Assembly (NCBI RefSeq): GCF_008180615.1 | Contig: NZ_VTEH01000001.1 | Coordinates: 586,680 to 650,679, forward strand | Length of the DNA stretch: 64,000 nucleotides | Source of the DNA: Rossellomorea vietnamensis | Lineage (GTDB): Bacteria; Bacillota; Bacilli; Bacillales; Bacillaceae_B | Reading direction: 5' to 3' | Shown: one piece after another, positions 43,163-53,829 of the stretch | How the letters are laid out: each line of letters begins with the position of its first letter | Position numbering within the stretch: the first letter of the stretch is position 1 | Program-made: the position numbers and the translations under genes | The notes under the pieces: model-generated | Database searches by the model: none | Seen by the model: the letters and a program-made list of their open reading frames with translations, nothing else | Told to the model about the DNA's origin: nothing

Positions 43163-44851
43163 TTACTCAATGTGTGCCCATTTGTAAGAATTGTCAGCAC
43201 CGAAAGCGTGACGAAGGATTCCTTGTACATAAGGGCGCTCTAGGTAAGCACTTCCTCTTTGGTACATTGGAGAAATCGCAGCATCTTCGAACAAGATTTG
43301 TTCTGCTTTAAGCATTGCTTCCCAACGAGCTTCTGGGTCACCAAGCAATGTAGTCTTAGCATCTTCAATCAATTGGTCATACTCAGGGTTAGAGTAGCCC
43401 ATTTGGTTATGAGCGCCATCCGTTACGAACATGTCAACAAATGTCATTGGATCTGGATAATCCGGGCCCCAGCCAGCGAATGAGAAGTCATAGTCGCCTG
43501 CAGTTTCCAGATCAAGTTTTTGAGCGAAAGGCTGTTGAGAGATAGTTACAGTCAAACCTTCAAGGTTAGTCTCCAACTGTTCTTTCAAGTATTCACCGAT
43601 TTTTCTAGAGCTTTCAGAATCATAGTTCAATAGTTCAAGAGAAACTTCTTCGAATCCTACTTCTTCTTTAGCTTTAGCCCATGCTTCTTTAGCAGCTTCT
43701 ACGTTAGTTTCATTGAAGTTGCCGTTAGCTTCACGGAAATCAGTTCCATCAGGACCGTAAACGAATTCTTGTGGTACTAGGAAGTACGCAGGGATAGATC
43801 CGTTGTTAAGAAGAACGTCAACCATACCTTGCTTATCCCAAGCCATGTCGATTGCTTTACGTGCATTAACGTTAGCTAGAGTTTCATTTCCTTGGTTAAA
43901 ACGAAGGAAGAATACTGAAGTAGCTGAACGTGTTTTGAAGTTTTCGTCATTTGAATATTGGTCAACGAATTCAGCAGAAAGTCCTGCGATATCCGCTTTC
44001 TCAGTTTCATAAAGGTTTACACCTGTAGCAGTGTCTTTAACAATGTTCCAGTTGATTTCTTCAAGCTGTACTGCATCAGCTTCCCAGTAATCAGGGTTTT
44101 TCTTAACCTGGAAGCTTTGCTCATGTTTCCAGTCACTCATAACGAAAGGACCATTGTAGATAGAAGTATTAGCTTCTAATCCGTATTGATCGCCTTGCTC
44201 AGTTACGTATGCTTCATTTTGCGGGTAGAAAGTTGCGAAAGAAAGCAATTCTTTGAAGTAAGGTACAGCTGTTTCCAACTGAACTTCAAGAGTTTTTTCG
44301 TCAATTGCTTTAACACCAAGCTCATCCAAAGGAAGATCGCCGGCGTTAACTGCTTCTGCATTTTTAAGGTCATACATGATGTATGCATACTCAGCAGCAG
44401 TATCAGGATTCAAAGCTTTTTTCCAAGCAAATTCAAAGTCGTTTGCTGTTACAGCATCTCCATTGGACCAAACAGCGTCACGGATTTTGAAAGTGTATGT
44501 TTTTCCATCTTCAGAGACTGTAGGCTCTTCAGCTGCCATACCAAGCACCGCTGCATCATTTTCACCTAAACGATAAAGGCCTTCGTACACCTGGTTCATT
44601 ACGTTGAATGAAACAGCGTCAGTTGCTAGAGCTGCATCCATTGATGGGATCTCAGATCCTTCTAGCAGGTTAAGTACTTGCGCTCTCTCTTCTGCAGCAG
44701 GCTCTTCCTCGCCGCCGTTATTTCCAGAGTTAGCGTTGTTTCCGTTATTTGCTGCATTGTTGCCGTTGTTACCGTTGTTACCGCCGCAAGCAGCTAGGAA
44801 AGTTGCTAGTGCCAATAATAGCACTAAAAGAAATGAAAACTTTTTCTTCAT
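43163..44851 (-). CDS. oppA: Oligopeptide-binding lipoprotein OppA
   Basis: The 562-residue precursor has a signal peptide with lipobox LAAC (Cys 22), an Asn/Gly-rich linker (NGNNGNNAANNG) and an SBP_bac_5 domain. It captures peptides at the outer face of the membrane for OppBCDF. The ATG at 44851 is chosen because GAGGAGG lies upstream and it places the signal peptide correctly; the ATG at 44878 would precede the ribosome site. Confidence 0.95.
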   Translation of the reverse strand: MKKKFSFLLVLLLALATFLAACGGNNGNNGNNAANNGNNANSGNNGGEEEPAAEERAQVLNLLEGSEIPSMDAALATDAVSFNVMNQVYEGLYRLGENDAAVLGMAAEEPTVSEDGKTYTFKIRDAVWSNGDAVTANDFEFAWKKALNPDTAAEYAYIMYDLKNAEAVNAGDLPLDELGVKAIDEKTLEVQLETAVPYFKELLSFATFYPQNEAYVTEQGDQYGLEANTSIYNGPFVMSDWKHEQSFQVKKNPDYWEADAVQLEEINWNIVKDTATGVNLYETEKADIAGLSAEFVDQYSNDENFKTRSATSVFFLRFNQGNETLANVNARKAIDMAWDKQGMVDVLLNNGSIPAYFLVPQEFVYGPDGTDFREANGNFNETNVEAAKEAWAKAKEEVGFEEVSLELLNYDSESSRKIGEYLKEQLETNLEGLTVTISQQPFAQKLDLETAGDYDFSFAGWGPDYPDPMTFVDMFVTDGAHNQMGYSNPEYDQLIEDAKTTLLGDPEARWEAMLKAEQILFEDAAISPMYQRGSAYLERPYVQGILRHAFGADNSYKWAHIE

Positions 44852-45341
44852 CTTGAAATTGACCTCCTCGTATTTCATATTTATTTATCTTCCGATTTAT
44901 CAGAAGATTCGTTTTCTATTATACAACATACAGAAATTATTGCAATATTAATTTAACAGTTTTTTTGCAAAATTGACACATCACCTTATAAACCCTTATG
45001 TATCAATGGTTTAGACGCATTTTAATTTGAATTCTTTCTATTACAATCTTTACAATTGGCGTTATTTGAGTATAAATTACCAAAATATGCATATATAATA
45101 CGCCGTCTATTAGTGTCTCTATTCTTATGTTTATGCAAAAAAATGAATGCTTATTTCATATAACTATTTCACTTCTTTTCTTTGGAGGGCATTTTAGTCT
45201 TCTAACTAATAGGGAAGTGTCAGAATTGAAAGAAAACTACCCTTTGTGAAATTGCGTCAATAATGAATATATATTTAAAAAATCTTGATATAACCCCGTG
45301 GGATTCGTTATACTAAAAAAAAAATAATGTTGGTGAATTAA
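44852..45341. other. Intergenic region upstream of oppA
   Basis: Nearly 490 bp of very AT-rich DNA between divergent oppA and the DUF3899 gene. It holds the opp promoter; the remainder shows no repeat or gene. A small hairpin (ATCTTC/GAAGAT) lies in the oppA leader at about 44888-44908. Confidence 0.5.
44918..44945 (-). promoter_or_regulatory. oppA: Candidate SigA promoter of oppABCDF
   Basis: On the minus strand TTGCAA and TATAAT are separated by 16 bases, about 65 bp before the oppA start. The -10 is consensus; the -35 has two mismatches. Confidence 0.6.
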
Positions 45342-45716
45342 TTGAAAAAAGTATTTTTTGCAGTGTTAACAATCTTTCTGATCTCTGCCGTTATATCATT
45401 TTTCTCCCAGGATGAAATCTTTCTTGGCATCATCAATATCTCCTTCCTTATCGGAATGGGATTCCTGGTTATCGGCGGATTGATGAAAGTCGTCGAATCG
45501 GGTTTCTTCAATGGAATTCAATATGCTTTTAAGCGTTTTCGCAAAAGCAGCAAAGAAGGAAGCTACATAGCCCAGTTTGATGATATGGATGATACAAGTG
45601 AGGCCTACAAAGAATTTAATAAAAGGGACACTTACCCTTTAACTATGCCATTACTGTTAAGCGGAGGCATCGCGGTTGCAGCCGATCTTGTTGTCTCCTA
45701 CCTTTTCTATACTTGA
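45342..45716 (+). CDS. DUF3899 membrane protein
   Basis: The 124-residue protein has two N-terminal helices (about 4-20 and 28-48), a polar middle FKRFRKSSKEG.., and a C-terminal helix. This agrees with the DUF3899 family of uncharacterised Firmicute proteins. The start is TTG with only a weak GGTGA upstream; no ATG fits. It lies just before the T-box leader of trpS, with no terminator obvious between them. Confidence 0.75.
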   Translation: MKKVFFAVLTIFLISAVISFFSQDEIFLGIINISFLIGMGFLVIGGLMKVVESGFFNGIQYAFKRFRKSSKEGSYIAQFDDMDDTSEAYKEFNKRDTYPLTMPLLLSGGIAVAADLVVSYLFYT

Positions 45717-45764
45717 TTTTGGTTTATGAATTCTTTTATAATCATTTCTGGATAATATTTATGC

Positions 45765-47044
<1,280 letters not shown>

Positions 47045-47053
47045 AGAGTACGC

Positions 47054-47080
47054 AAAAGGGAGCTTGAACAGCTCCCTTTT
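47054..47080 (+). terminator. Terminator of trpS
   Basis: AAAAGGGAGCT and AGCTCCCTTTT form an 11-bp stem with a 5-nt loop. Confidence 0.85.
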
Positions 47081-47207
47081 GCCTTTTTTAAATCAATTCT
47101 AGTTTAAGCCATGAAAACTTGAATATGCAGCAGATTTAAATACCAAATTAGCGTTCTTCTATAGAACTTTGCTGGCTGCCAGTATTAAACAGCCGTTATA
47201 CAGAATA

Positions 47208-47235
47208 AAAGGCAGCCCCAAAGGCTGCCTTTTAG
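47208..47235 (-). terminator. Terminator of yjbA
   Basis: AAAAGGCAGCC and GGCTGCCTTTT form a perfect stem that overlaps the end of the gene on the minus strand. Confidence 0.8.
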
Positions 47236-47978
47236 TTCACTTTTGGACGATTTTCCATTTCCCACAGTTTTTCAAAAAATGGCTGTCCTTTTATTAAATT
47301 TTCACAGAAAAGCAAATGCTTGTCTGTCCACCCCTCTTTTGTTTCTTCAAAAAGGCTCTGCCACGCTTGTTCAAAGTCCAGCGATTGTATTCTTTCATAA
47401 TTTTCAGGTGTCCACTCTGTACACCAGTACCTGATTTCCGCTGTATTCTTTGACGAATGCAGCTGATCAAGTGCCATGAACATCAACTGTTTCAATTGTC
47501 TTTCCCTTCTGGTCAAGCCACTCATGATCGTCGGCTTAGGAGAAAGAATATGATAATCCTTATCTGATTTTTCCTGCAGGAAATTATAGCTGTATGGCTC
47601 TTGATCTTCTGTCATTTCATATACCAGCTGTTCCTGGCGCGGGATGATTCTGCTTTTTCTGATTGGGATGGAATAGCCGATTGTATCAACAGCCAGTATG
47701 CCTGTTCCATCCGTGACAATAAAACAATACTCCAGCTGAATTCTTTCATGATTTTTACGCAGATATGCTTTTTGGTAGATATCATTGAGCAGTGACTGAG
47801 GAAGTTCTGACAAGTCATTTTCTATGTAATGGAAAAACTCAGGAGTTACTTTGATAAGAGGAACCTGGTCGAGAAGCTCAATAACATCCTCTTTCCTCCA
47901 CTCATGAAAATGACAAATATTGTAACCGTTTTCTTCACCTTCAAACCAATTTACCCATACGTCATGAAGATATAGCAT
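47232..47978 (-). CDS. yjbA: YjbA family (UPF0736) protein
   Basis: The 248-residue soluble protein matches the UPF0736/YjbA family in length and in phrases such as [19 protein letters not shown] and CTEWTPENY. In B. subtilis yjbA is next to trpS and belongs to the SigE-controlled mother-cell set by report; function unknown. Here it converges on trpS. Confidence 0.85.
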   Translation of the reverse strand: MLYLHDVWVNWFEGEENGYNICHFHEWRKEDVIELLDQVPLIKVTPEFFHYIENDLSELPQSLLNDIYQKAYLRKNHERIQLEYCFIVTDGTGILAVDTIGYSIPIRKSRIIPRQEQLVYEMTEDQEPYSYNFLQEKSDKDYHILSPKPTIMSGLTRRERQLKQLMFMALDQLHSSKNTAEIRYWCTEWTPENYERIQSLDFEQAWQSLFEETKEGWTDKHLLFCENLIKGQPFFEKLWEMENRPKVN

Positions 47979-48153
47979 GATTGACCCCTCGCTTCAGCCT
48001 ATTTGTCAATCAGTATAGGCAATCAACACCCAATTTATTCCTTGTAAAGCTCATTTTTGCGGCAGGATTTATTAGAATATTTATCAGCCTGCTGGAGATT
48101 TATTATAACTTCTAGAATAAGCGTTAACTAATACCGAATTCATTTTGTAGATA

Positions 48154-48402
48154 TTAACTCTTTCTAGCAGGAGAATAGATCGAAATAGTTATTAAAAAGA
48201 TCCCTGCCAGCAAAAGATAACTTTCTACCCTTCCTAATATGAAAAGAAAATAGTCTTGAAAAGACAATCCAGCAGCCAGAAAGTTAAGGTACATAATCAA
48301 TGTCACTCCGCCAGATACAGAAAATCCAAATCCAATTAATAATATAAATACTCGAAACATCATTCCTTCCGCCCTTACCGTCCAGATTTTCAAGATATTC
48401 AT
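48154..48402 (-). CDS. Small membrane protein (82 aa), unknown
   Basis: The frame encodes a short polar start MNILKIWTVRAEG and two long helices (about 15-40 and 52-75). The ATG at 48402 has AAAGGTGAG at five bases; later ATGs (48363, 48360) sit against a GGAAGGA. The track to 48546 is an extension without a site. No family is recognised. It lies between yjaZ and yjbA on the same strand. Confidence 0.6.
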   Translation of the reverse strand: MNILKIWTVRAEGMMFRVFILLIGFGFSVSGGVTLIMYLNFLAAGLSFQDYFLFILGRVESYLLLAGIFLITISIYSPARKS

Positions 48403-48600
48403 TTTTCTCACCTTTTCTGCTTGTCCATGTACTAGCATTCTATGATAAGAAATTAGAATATATGAACATTCAAAACGGAAGAAAAAACCATTGAAAGTTT
48501 GTACGCACAAAAAAGTTGCGATGTTTTCCTTAGAGAGTCTTTGCAATACTGATCAAAGACTCTTGCTTACACTATTCAGCATTCTTGTATCTTAAATAAA

Positions 48601-48753
48601 GGCTGTTTTCGCATATATTGTTGCATTCGGATATCCCCGGATACTAAGAGTTTAACTCTAAACGGGGAAGAGCAGCTTTTTTCTTTTCGGTTTTGCCAGA
48701 TTTCATCTTCGTAATAGTCTTTTGAGATTAGTAACAAAGTTTACGAAAAGAGA
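48601..48753 (+). repeat. Repeat family R, copy R3
   Basis: GGCTGTTTTCGCATATATTG opens it and AACAAAGTTTACGAAAAGAG closes it. The middle has ATATCCCCGGATACTAAGAG and AACTCTAAACGGGG, which pair. It ends 22 bp from the yjaZ stop. Confidence 0.8.
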
Positions 48754-48775
48754 CTGAATAAATCGTTCATCCTTT

Positions 48776-49558
48776 TCAATCCTCTCCTGCTTTTTCATCT
48801 TCAATAAACCGATTAGAATCAAGAATCATCATTTGTCTTGCAGACATTTCATTTTTCTCTCTGAATTTACCTACTAAATAAAAACCAATAGCATATCCAA
48901 GCATGCTTGGATACTTTCCTCTTCCCAGCAGAAGCTGATCATGCCTGGAGTCATTTTTTCTTAAGTGAAGTTCATTTTTAATGTGTTGATTCCATAACTT
49001 TCGAAGAAGAAGCTCACTATATTTTTTAGTCCATTCGCTGACATAATGATCACCGCAATATTCTTTCACAGCATCTTCTGCCAGCCCTTCGAATATAAGG
49101 GAGTCCATCAATGTATATTCAGCAGGGTTCTTCTTTAATAGATTCATCCGAGTACAATGGTGATACTCGTGGACAAATAAAGCTTCCCATTCCTTTTCAT
49201 CTTCTTCATCGGAAAGGAATAAATAAATTTCCTCTTTGAAGGACACACCCGATTTTTTCAAACCGCTGCTGAAGATTCCCCTGGAAGCTTGCACAGGAAA
49301 TATATAGACCGGTATCGAGGGTCCCTTCCATAATGCCCGGTACTTTTTATAAAATAGATTAACCTTCTTCCAGGCATTGCGACCCTTCAAAGAGAGAACC
49401 AATTGTTTTGTATATAAGGAAGGCGTGTACATTCCAAAAGATTTCAGATAACTGTACAATTCGGCTGCCTCTTTACTTGTGATTCCTTTTTTCATAAGTA
49501 ATTTCTCAGGTTCCTCAGCATAGTCATCCAGCCACTTACTAGTTTCAATAACTCCCAT
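48776..49558 (-). CDS. yjaZ: DUF2268 zinc-protease-like protein (YjaZ)
   Basis: The 260-residue protein has the zinc-peptidase motif HEYHHCTR (HExxH), a following Glu in FEGLAEDAV (about 25 residues later), and GYAIGFYLVGKF. This is the DUF2268 family, predicted zinc-dependent proteases; B. subtilis YjaZ lies beside fabF as here. No signal peptide. The ATG at 49558 has GGGGGAT upstream; the frame extending to 49639 lacks a site. Confidence 0.88.
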   Translation of the reverse strand: MGVIETSKWLDDYAEEPEKLLMKKGITSKEAAELYSYLKSFGMYTPSLYTKQLVLSLKGRNAWKKVNLFYKKYRALWKGPSIPVYIFPVQASRGIFSSGLKKSGVSFKEEIYLFLSDEEDEKEWEALFVHEYHHCTRMNLLKKNPAEYTLMDSLIFEGLAEDAVKEYCGDHYVSEWTKKYSELLLRKLWNQHIKNELHLRKNDSRHDQLLLGRGKYPSMLGYAIGFYLVGKFREKNEMSARQMMILDSNRFIEDEKAGED

Positions 49559-49860
49559 TAAACATCCCCCTTTTTCATCATTCGAAAAATCCTGCTGATA
49601 AGTTTCTTCTTTCATTCTATTTGTTTCGATGAATGACAAAAGAACAACATCACTTTCTGAGAGGCAGCAGAACTCATAAGAAATATTCTAACTGCCCATT
49701 CTTTGTGAAGGGCTATTTTTATGTTTTATTAAAGCTGGATTCCCCTGTGGCAGATAAGGAAAAGCAGTTACTCTTTCTTGCTTTTCAAGGAAGCTGCTAT
49801 GAACACAGTTTTTTAGAGTTATTTATATCGCTATCAGCAAATTTCCAGAAAAAACGAAAT

Positions 49861-49911
49861 AAAAAAAGACTGTTTCATAAGGATTTTTCTATATCCTTAT
49901 GAAACAGTCTG
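49861..49911 (-). terminator. Terminator of fabHA-fabF
   Basis: ACTGTTTCATAAGGA and TCCTTATGAAACAGT form a 15-bp perfect stem followed by seven T on the minus strand. Confidence 0.9.
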
Positions 49912-49916
49912 GAGAA

Positions 49917-51155
49917 TTATTTATATTTTTTAAATACAATAGTTGCATTATGGCCGCCGAATCCAAGTGAATTGCTCATAGCCACGTTCACTTCCGATTT
50001 CCTGGCCCCTTCTGTAACATAATCCAAATCGCAATCGGGATCAGGCGTCTCAACGTTGATTGTTGGTGGAAGGATATCATCCTGCAGAGCCAGGACAGAG
50101 AAGATAGCCTCTACTCCGCCTGCTGCACCCAGCAGATGGCCTGTCATGGACTTTGTTGAACTGACAGCCAATTTATAAGCATGATCATGGAATACTTCCT
50201 TGATTGCCATTGTTTCATATTTATCATTATAAGGAGTGCTTGTTCCATGGGCATTAATATAGTCCACATCTTCAGCGGAAAGACCTCCATCTTCAAGGGC
50301 GATTTTCATCGCCCTTGCCCCGCCTTCTCCTCCTGGTGCTGGAGCAGTAATATGATGTGCATCGCCTGTGGATCCATACCCTACGATCTCAGCATAGATT
50401 TTTGCTCCACGGGCAAGTGCGTGTTCAAGGTCTTCCAGAATGACGATTCCAGCTCCTTCGCCCATTACGAATCCGTCCCTCCCAGCATCAAAAGGACGGG
50501 ACGCCTTGGTTGGATCCTCGTTTGTGGATAATGCTGTATTGGCACAAAAGCCTGCCATAGACATTTTAGTAATCGGTGCTTCAGTACCTCCAGTCACCAT
50601 AACATCTGCATCTCCGCGCTGAATCACTTTGAAAGCATCTCCAATAGAATTTGTTCCAGTGGCGCAAGCTGTCACAGTACATGAATTGATTCCTTTGGCT
50701 CCCAGCAGAATGGACACCTGCCCCGCAGCCATATCAGGAATGATCATAGGGACGAAGAAAGGACTCACTCGGCGGTAGCCCCGCTTCTGGAAGGTCTCAA
50801 ACTGGTTTTCAAAGGTTTCCATACCGCCGATACCCGATCCAATCCAAACTCCTACTCGGTTGGCTATATCTTCTGTAATTTCAAGGTTTGCATCTTTCAC
50901 TGCCATCATGGAAGCCGCCACTGCATATTGTGTAAAGCGGTCCATCTTCCTCGCTTCTTTCCGTTCAACATATTGCTCAGGATCAAATCCTTTTAGCTCT
51001 GCCGCCACTTTTGCAGGATATTCATCTGCATTCAGCCTGGTCAGCGGGCCAATTCCGCTCTTCCCCTCCAGGATACCTGACCATGTGGTTTCAACATCAT
51101 TACCAAGCGGTGTTACCGCACCTAATCCTGTTACTACTACTCTGCGCTTTGTCAC
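49917..51155 (-). CDS. fabF: 3-oxoacyl-ACP synthase II
   Basis: The 412-residue condensing enzyme has the nucleophile Cys in [14 protein letters not shown], then HGTSTPYND and [15 protein letters not shown], the Cys-His-His triad of FabF. It extends acyl-ACP with malonyl-ACP. The start is GTG at 51155 with AAAGGAG about ten bases upstream, and it matches the family start [12 protein letters not shown]. It follows fabHA by 66 bp and shares its FapR-controlled promoter. Confidence 0.95.
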   Translation of the reverse strand: MTKRRVVVTGLGAVTPLGNDVETTWSGILEGKSGIGPLTRLNADEYPAKVAAELKGFDPEQYVERKEARKMDRFTQYAVAASMMAVKDANLEITEDIANRVGVWIGSGIGGMETFENQFETFQKRGYRRVSPFFVPMIIPDMAAGQVSILLGAKGINSCTVTACATGTNSIGDAFKVIQRGDADVMVTGGTEAPITKMSMAGFCANTALSTNEDPTKASRPFDAGRDGFVMGEGAGIVILEDLEHALARGAKIYAEIVGYGSTGDAHHITAPAPGGEGGARAMKIALEDGGLSAEDVDYINAHGTSTPYNDKYETMAIKEVFHDHAYKLAVSSTKSMTGHLLGAAGGVEAIFSVLALQDDILPPTINVETPDPDCDLDYVTEGARKSEVNVAMSNSLGFGGHNATIVFKKYK

Positions 51156-51221
51156 TTCATTCCATCTCCTTTTTTTGGTCATAGAAGAAATATATATTAG
51201 TAAAAATGCTCTTCAGATCCA

Positions 51222-52157
51222 TTACCGGCCCCATCTGAGGGCAATCGCGCCCCAGGTCAATCCTCCGCCGAACCCTACCATCACCAGGATATCGTCATCT
51301 TTTATCTTGCCGGCTTCCAGCTCTTCCACCAGTGAAATAGGAATGGAAGCAGCGGAAGTATTTCCATACTTATGAACCGTCTTGGACATCCTTTCCTCTG
51401 GAAGTTCAAGACGCTGCCTTGAAGCTTCCATGATTCTGATATTCGCCTGATGAGGAATTAGAAAGTCGACATCTTCTTTTTTTAATCCCGCTTTTTCGAT
51501 AACATTGATACTGGATTCTCCCATTTGCCTTACAGCAAACTTAAAAACTTCTCTTCCATTCATATAGATAAAGGCGTCATCCTGAAACAAATGCTTGCCG
51601 CCGGAACCATCGGCACCTAGTTCAAATGAAAGAATCCCTCTTCCCTCGGAAACCGGTCCCATGACTACAGCTCCTGCACCATCTCCAAAGAGGACTGCTG
51701 TATTCCTGTCATTCCAGTCGGTGATTTTGGAAAGTTTTTCAACACCAACCACCAGAACATGTTTATAAGCTTTGTTTTCAATGAATTGTTTTGCTGTTAT
51801 CATTCCATACATGAATCCCGCACATGCCGCACTTACATCCATTGCCGCAGCTTTACTGGCCCCCAGCCTCTCTTGAAGGATGGTTGCAACAGATGGGAAC
51901 GGACGGTCAGGTGTAACCGTAGCAACCAGGATTAAATCGATTTCAGCCGCAGAAATGCCGGCATCCCGGATGGCATTGACTGCCGCTTCATAGCTCATGT
52001 CCGAGGTATCCATATCATCCCCGGCAATCCTTCTTTCTTCAATACCAGTCCTTGTACGGATCCATTCATCTGATGTATCAACTATTTTTTCTAAATCGGC
52101 ATTTGTTAAAACCTTTTCAGGCAGATATCTCCCAATCCCGATAACACCAGCATTCAT
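51222..52157 (-). CDS. fabHA: 3-oxoacyl-ACP synthase III
   Basis: The 311-residue enzyme has the active-site Cys in AACAGF (Cys 112), then HQANIRIME and NTSAASIP, the Cys-His-Asn triad of FabH. It starts fatty-acid synthesis from acyl-CoA and malonyl-ACP. The ATG at 52157 has AGAAGGGA upstream. A FapR operator lies about 115 bp before it. It is the fabHA type by position next to fabF. Confidence 0.94.
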   Translation of the reverse strand: MNAGVIGIGRYLPEKVLTNADLEKIVDTSDEWIRTRTGIEERRIAGDDMDTSDMSYEAAVNAIRDAGISAAEIDLILVATVTPDRPFPSVATILQERLGASKAAAMDVSAACAGFMYGMITAKQFIENKAYKHVLVVGVEKLSKITDWNDRNTAVLFGDGAGAVVMGPVSEGRGILSFELGADGSGGKHLFQDDAFIYMNGREVFKFAVRQMGESSINVIEKAGLKKEDVDFLIPHQANIRIMEASRQRLELPEERMSKTVHKYGNTSAASIPISLVEELEAGKIKDDDILVMVGFGGGLTWGAIALRWGR

Positions 52158-52268
52158 ATTTAGTCCCTTCTTTCCGGTTTTATTGCCGCAGCATAAGATG
52201 AAAGCCAAGATCTTCTGCCGCGTATGTATACTGTAAAATTAAGCTTATACTTAATATTTATATCAATT

Positions 52269-52287
52269 ATTATGACTTGGTACTAAT
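52269..52287 (-). promoter_or_regulatory. FapR operator of fabHA-fabF
   Basis: On the minus strand ATTAGTACCAAGTCATAAT keeps the left half of the FapR dyad and most of the right half. With the site at 19194 it places both fatty-acid loci in one regulon. Confidence 0.75.
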
Positions 52288-52418
52288 TTTAACGAAAATC
52301 AACTTTTGTTGCAACAGTTTTATATTTTGAGGCCTCTATGCGTTTGTCTATACAAGCACGGCCGATGCACATACTCTATTTGTAATAGAGTCCTATTTTA
52401 CAGGAAGGAGAATCGTAT

Positions 52419-52649
52419 ATGGAGCAGAAACAAAATCGCCCGCATCCCTTTGATGTCATGGTAATGGGAAGAAGAGAAGAACCCAAGACTGATGAAAAGG
52501 AAGATCGTCTTGAAGATGTTAACGAAGAAGAATCGGAAGAAAATGTAGATCTTATGTCGCATATTGAAAATTTGATGATTGCAGTGTCAGATCTAAAGCC
52601 ACTTTTTCACAAAGTCATGCCCCTCATAACCAAGTGGACGAAATCCTGA
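52419..52649 (+). CDS. Small acidic protein at the yjzB position (76 aa)
   Basis: The protein has an N-terminal RPHPFDVMVMG, a very acidic middle (KTDEKEDRLEDVNEEESEEN) and an amphipathic helix to ITKWTKS. No known domain. AGGAAGGAG lies nine bases before the ATG. It is divergent from fabHA and convergent with comZ, as yjzB is in B. subtilis, but sequence identity with YjzB is not verified. Confidence 0.7.
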   Translation: MEQKQNRPHPFDVMVMGRREEPKTDEKEDRLEDVNEEESEENVDLMSHIENLMIAVSDLKPLFHKVMPLITKWTKS

Positions 52650-52821
52650 ATAGCTTTCTTTAATATGTATAGCTATAAGGGAGTATCAACTAATGCCCGC
52701 ATATCTGCTAACTCTGTTTATAGATGCAGAGCTGTCAGGTTTATTTGCAGCATAGATTCTAAGTTTTGAATTGGTGCTTTCTATACAATAGTTTGTACGG
52801 CATCTTATTACTGATGTTCAG

Positions 52822-53358
52822 ATTATATGTTTATACTGCCTTTTTCAAAATATCATTCTGGTGGTTTTTTAGTTTGATGTTGTTAAATGGGAAGGTTTAC
52901 TGCAACATGTTCTCAATTTTAGAAGTTGATGCTGTTTATACCGCCTCTTTACAACATCATTCTTCTGGTTTTATAGTTTGATGCTGTTAAATGGGGAGGT
53001 TTACTGCATCATCTTTACGATCTGAAGATTTCATGCTGTTTAACGCGAGTTTTTACATCATCATGTTCTCAATTTCAGGAGGTGATGCTGTTTATACCGC
53101 CTCTTTACAACATCATTCTTCTGGTTTTTTAGTTTGATGCTGTTAAATGGGAAGGTTTACTGCATCATGTTTACGATCTGAAGATTTAGTGCTCTTTAAC
53201 GCGAGTTTTTACATCATCATGTTCTCGATTTCAGGAGGTGATGCTGTTTATACCGCCTCTTTACAACATCATTCTTCTGGTTTTTTAGCTTGATGTTGTT
53301 AAAAGGGGAGGTTTACTGCATCATGTTTACGATCTGAAGATTTAGTGCTCTTTAACAG
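52822..53358. repeat. Tandem array of 52-bp monomers (156-bp higher-order unit)
   Basis: Monomers begin at about 52822 (decayed), then 52876, 52928, 52980, 53032, 53084, 53136, 53188, 53240, 53292 and 53344 (truncated), nearly all spaced by exactly 52 bp. Three types (a, b, c) repeat in order, giving a 156-bp period. Each holds a left half TGATGCTGTT-A and a right half TTTAC-GCATCA in inverted order with about 11 bp between. No frame is open through it on either strand. It fills the gap between convergent genes. Confidence 0.92.
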
Positions 53359-53467
53359 GATCTTCTGTTTTAGTTTTCAGCTCACTTTAGAACGCACCAG
53401 ACAGCACCCATTCTTAAAGAAAGAAGGACGAAATCCATGGGGATTCCGTCCTTCAGCTTTTTATTTA

Positions 53468-53636
53468 GGCTGTTTTCGCATATATTGTTGCTTTCGGATA
53501 TCCCCGGATACTAAGAGTTTTAACTCTAAACGGGTAGAGCAGCTCTTTTTTTTTCGGTTTTGCCAGGTTTCATCTTCGTAATAAGGTAATTTCTTTGAAA
53601 ATAGTATAGAATAGCAACAAAGTTTACGAAAAGAGC
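53468..53636 (+). repeat. Repeat family R, copy R4
   Basis: It is full length, from GGCTGTTTTCGCATATATTG to AGCAACAAAGTTTACGAAAAGAGC. It ends two bases from the comZ stop. It is nearly identical to R3 over the first 110 bp. Confidence 0.85.
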
Positions 53637-53638
53637 TT

Positions 53639-53827
53639 TTATTTATTTTCTTCCTGTGCGTCTCTATATCCCATCTCGTAAGCCTCATTCATTACCTGTG
53701 TAAAAAGGGTCATGAAGGGCTGGATCATGTCTATAGATAGTTCAATCCCTGACTGCTCCAATTGTTCTTTTGCTTCTGGCAGGTATTTCATAGCAATTTG
53801 CATAAACTCCATATTCTTATCTTGCAT
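53639..53827 (-). CDS. comZ: ComG operon repressor ComZ
   Basis: The 62-residue protein, helical throughout, matches ComZ: EFMQIAMKYLPEAKEQLEQSGIEL (given by its ends) and TQVMNEAYEMGYRDAQ. In B. subtilis ComZ lowers comG expression. It starts three bases after the med stop, so the two are translated together. Confidence 0.9.
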   Translation of the reverse strand: MQDKNMEFMQIAMKYLPEAKEQLEQSGIELSIDMIQPFMTLFTQVMNEAYEMGYRDAQEENK

Positions 53828-53829
53828 CC

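Noticed and set aside
52766..52981. 71-residue open frame entering the tandem array
   Set aside because: It has no ribosome site, is not repeated in later monomers because 52 is not a multiple of 3, and ends in the array.
52822..53358. CRISPR array
   Set aside because: Monomers are contiguous, with no unique spacers; the similarity covers the full 52 bp, and no cas genes are nearby.
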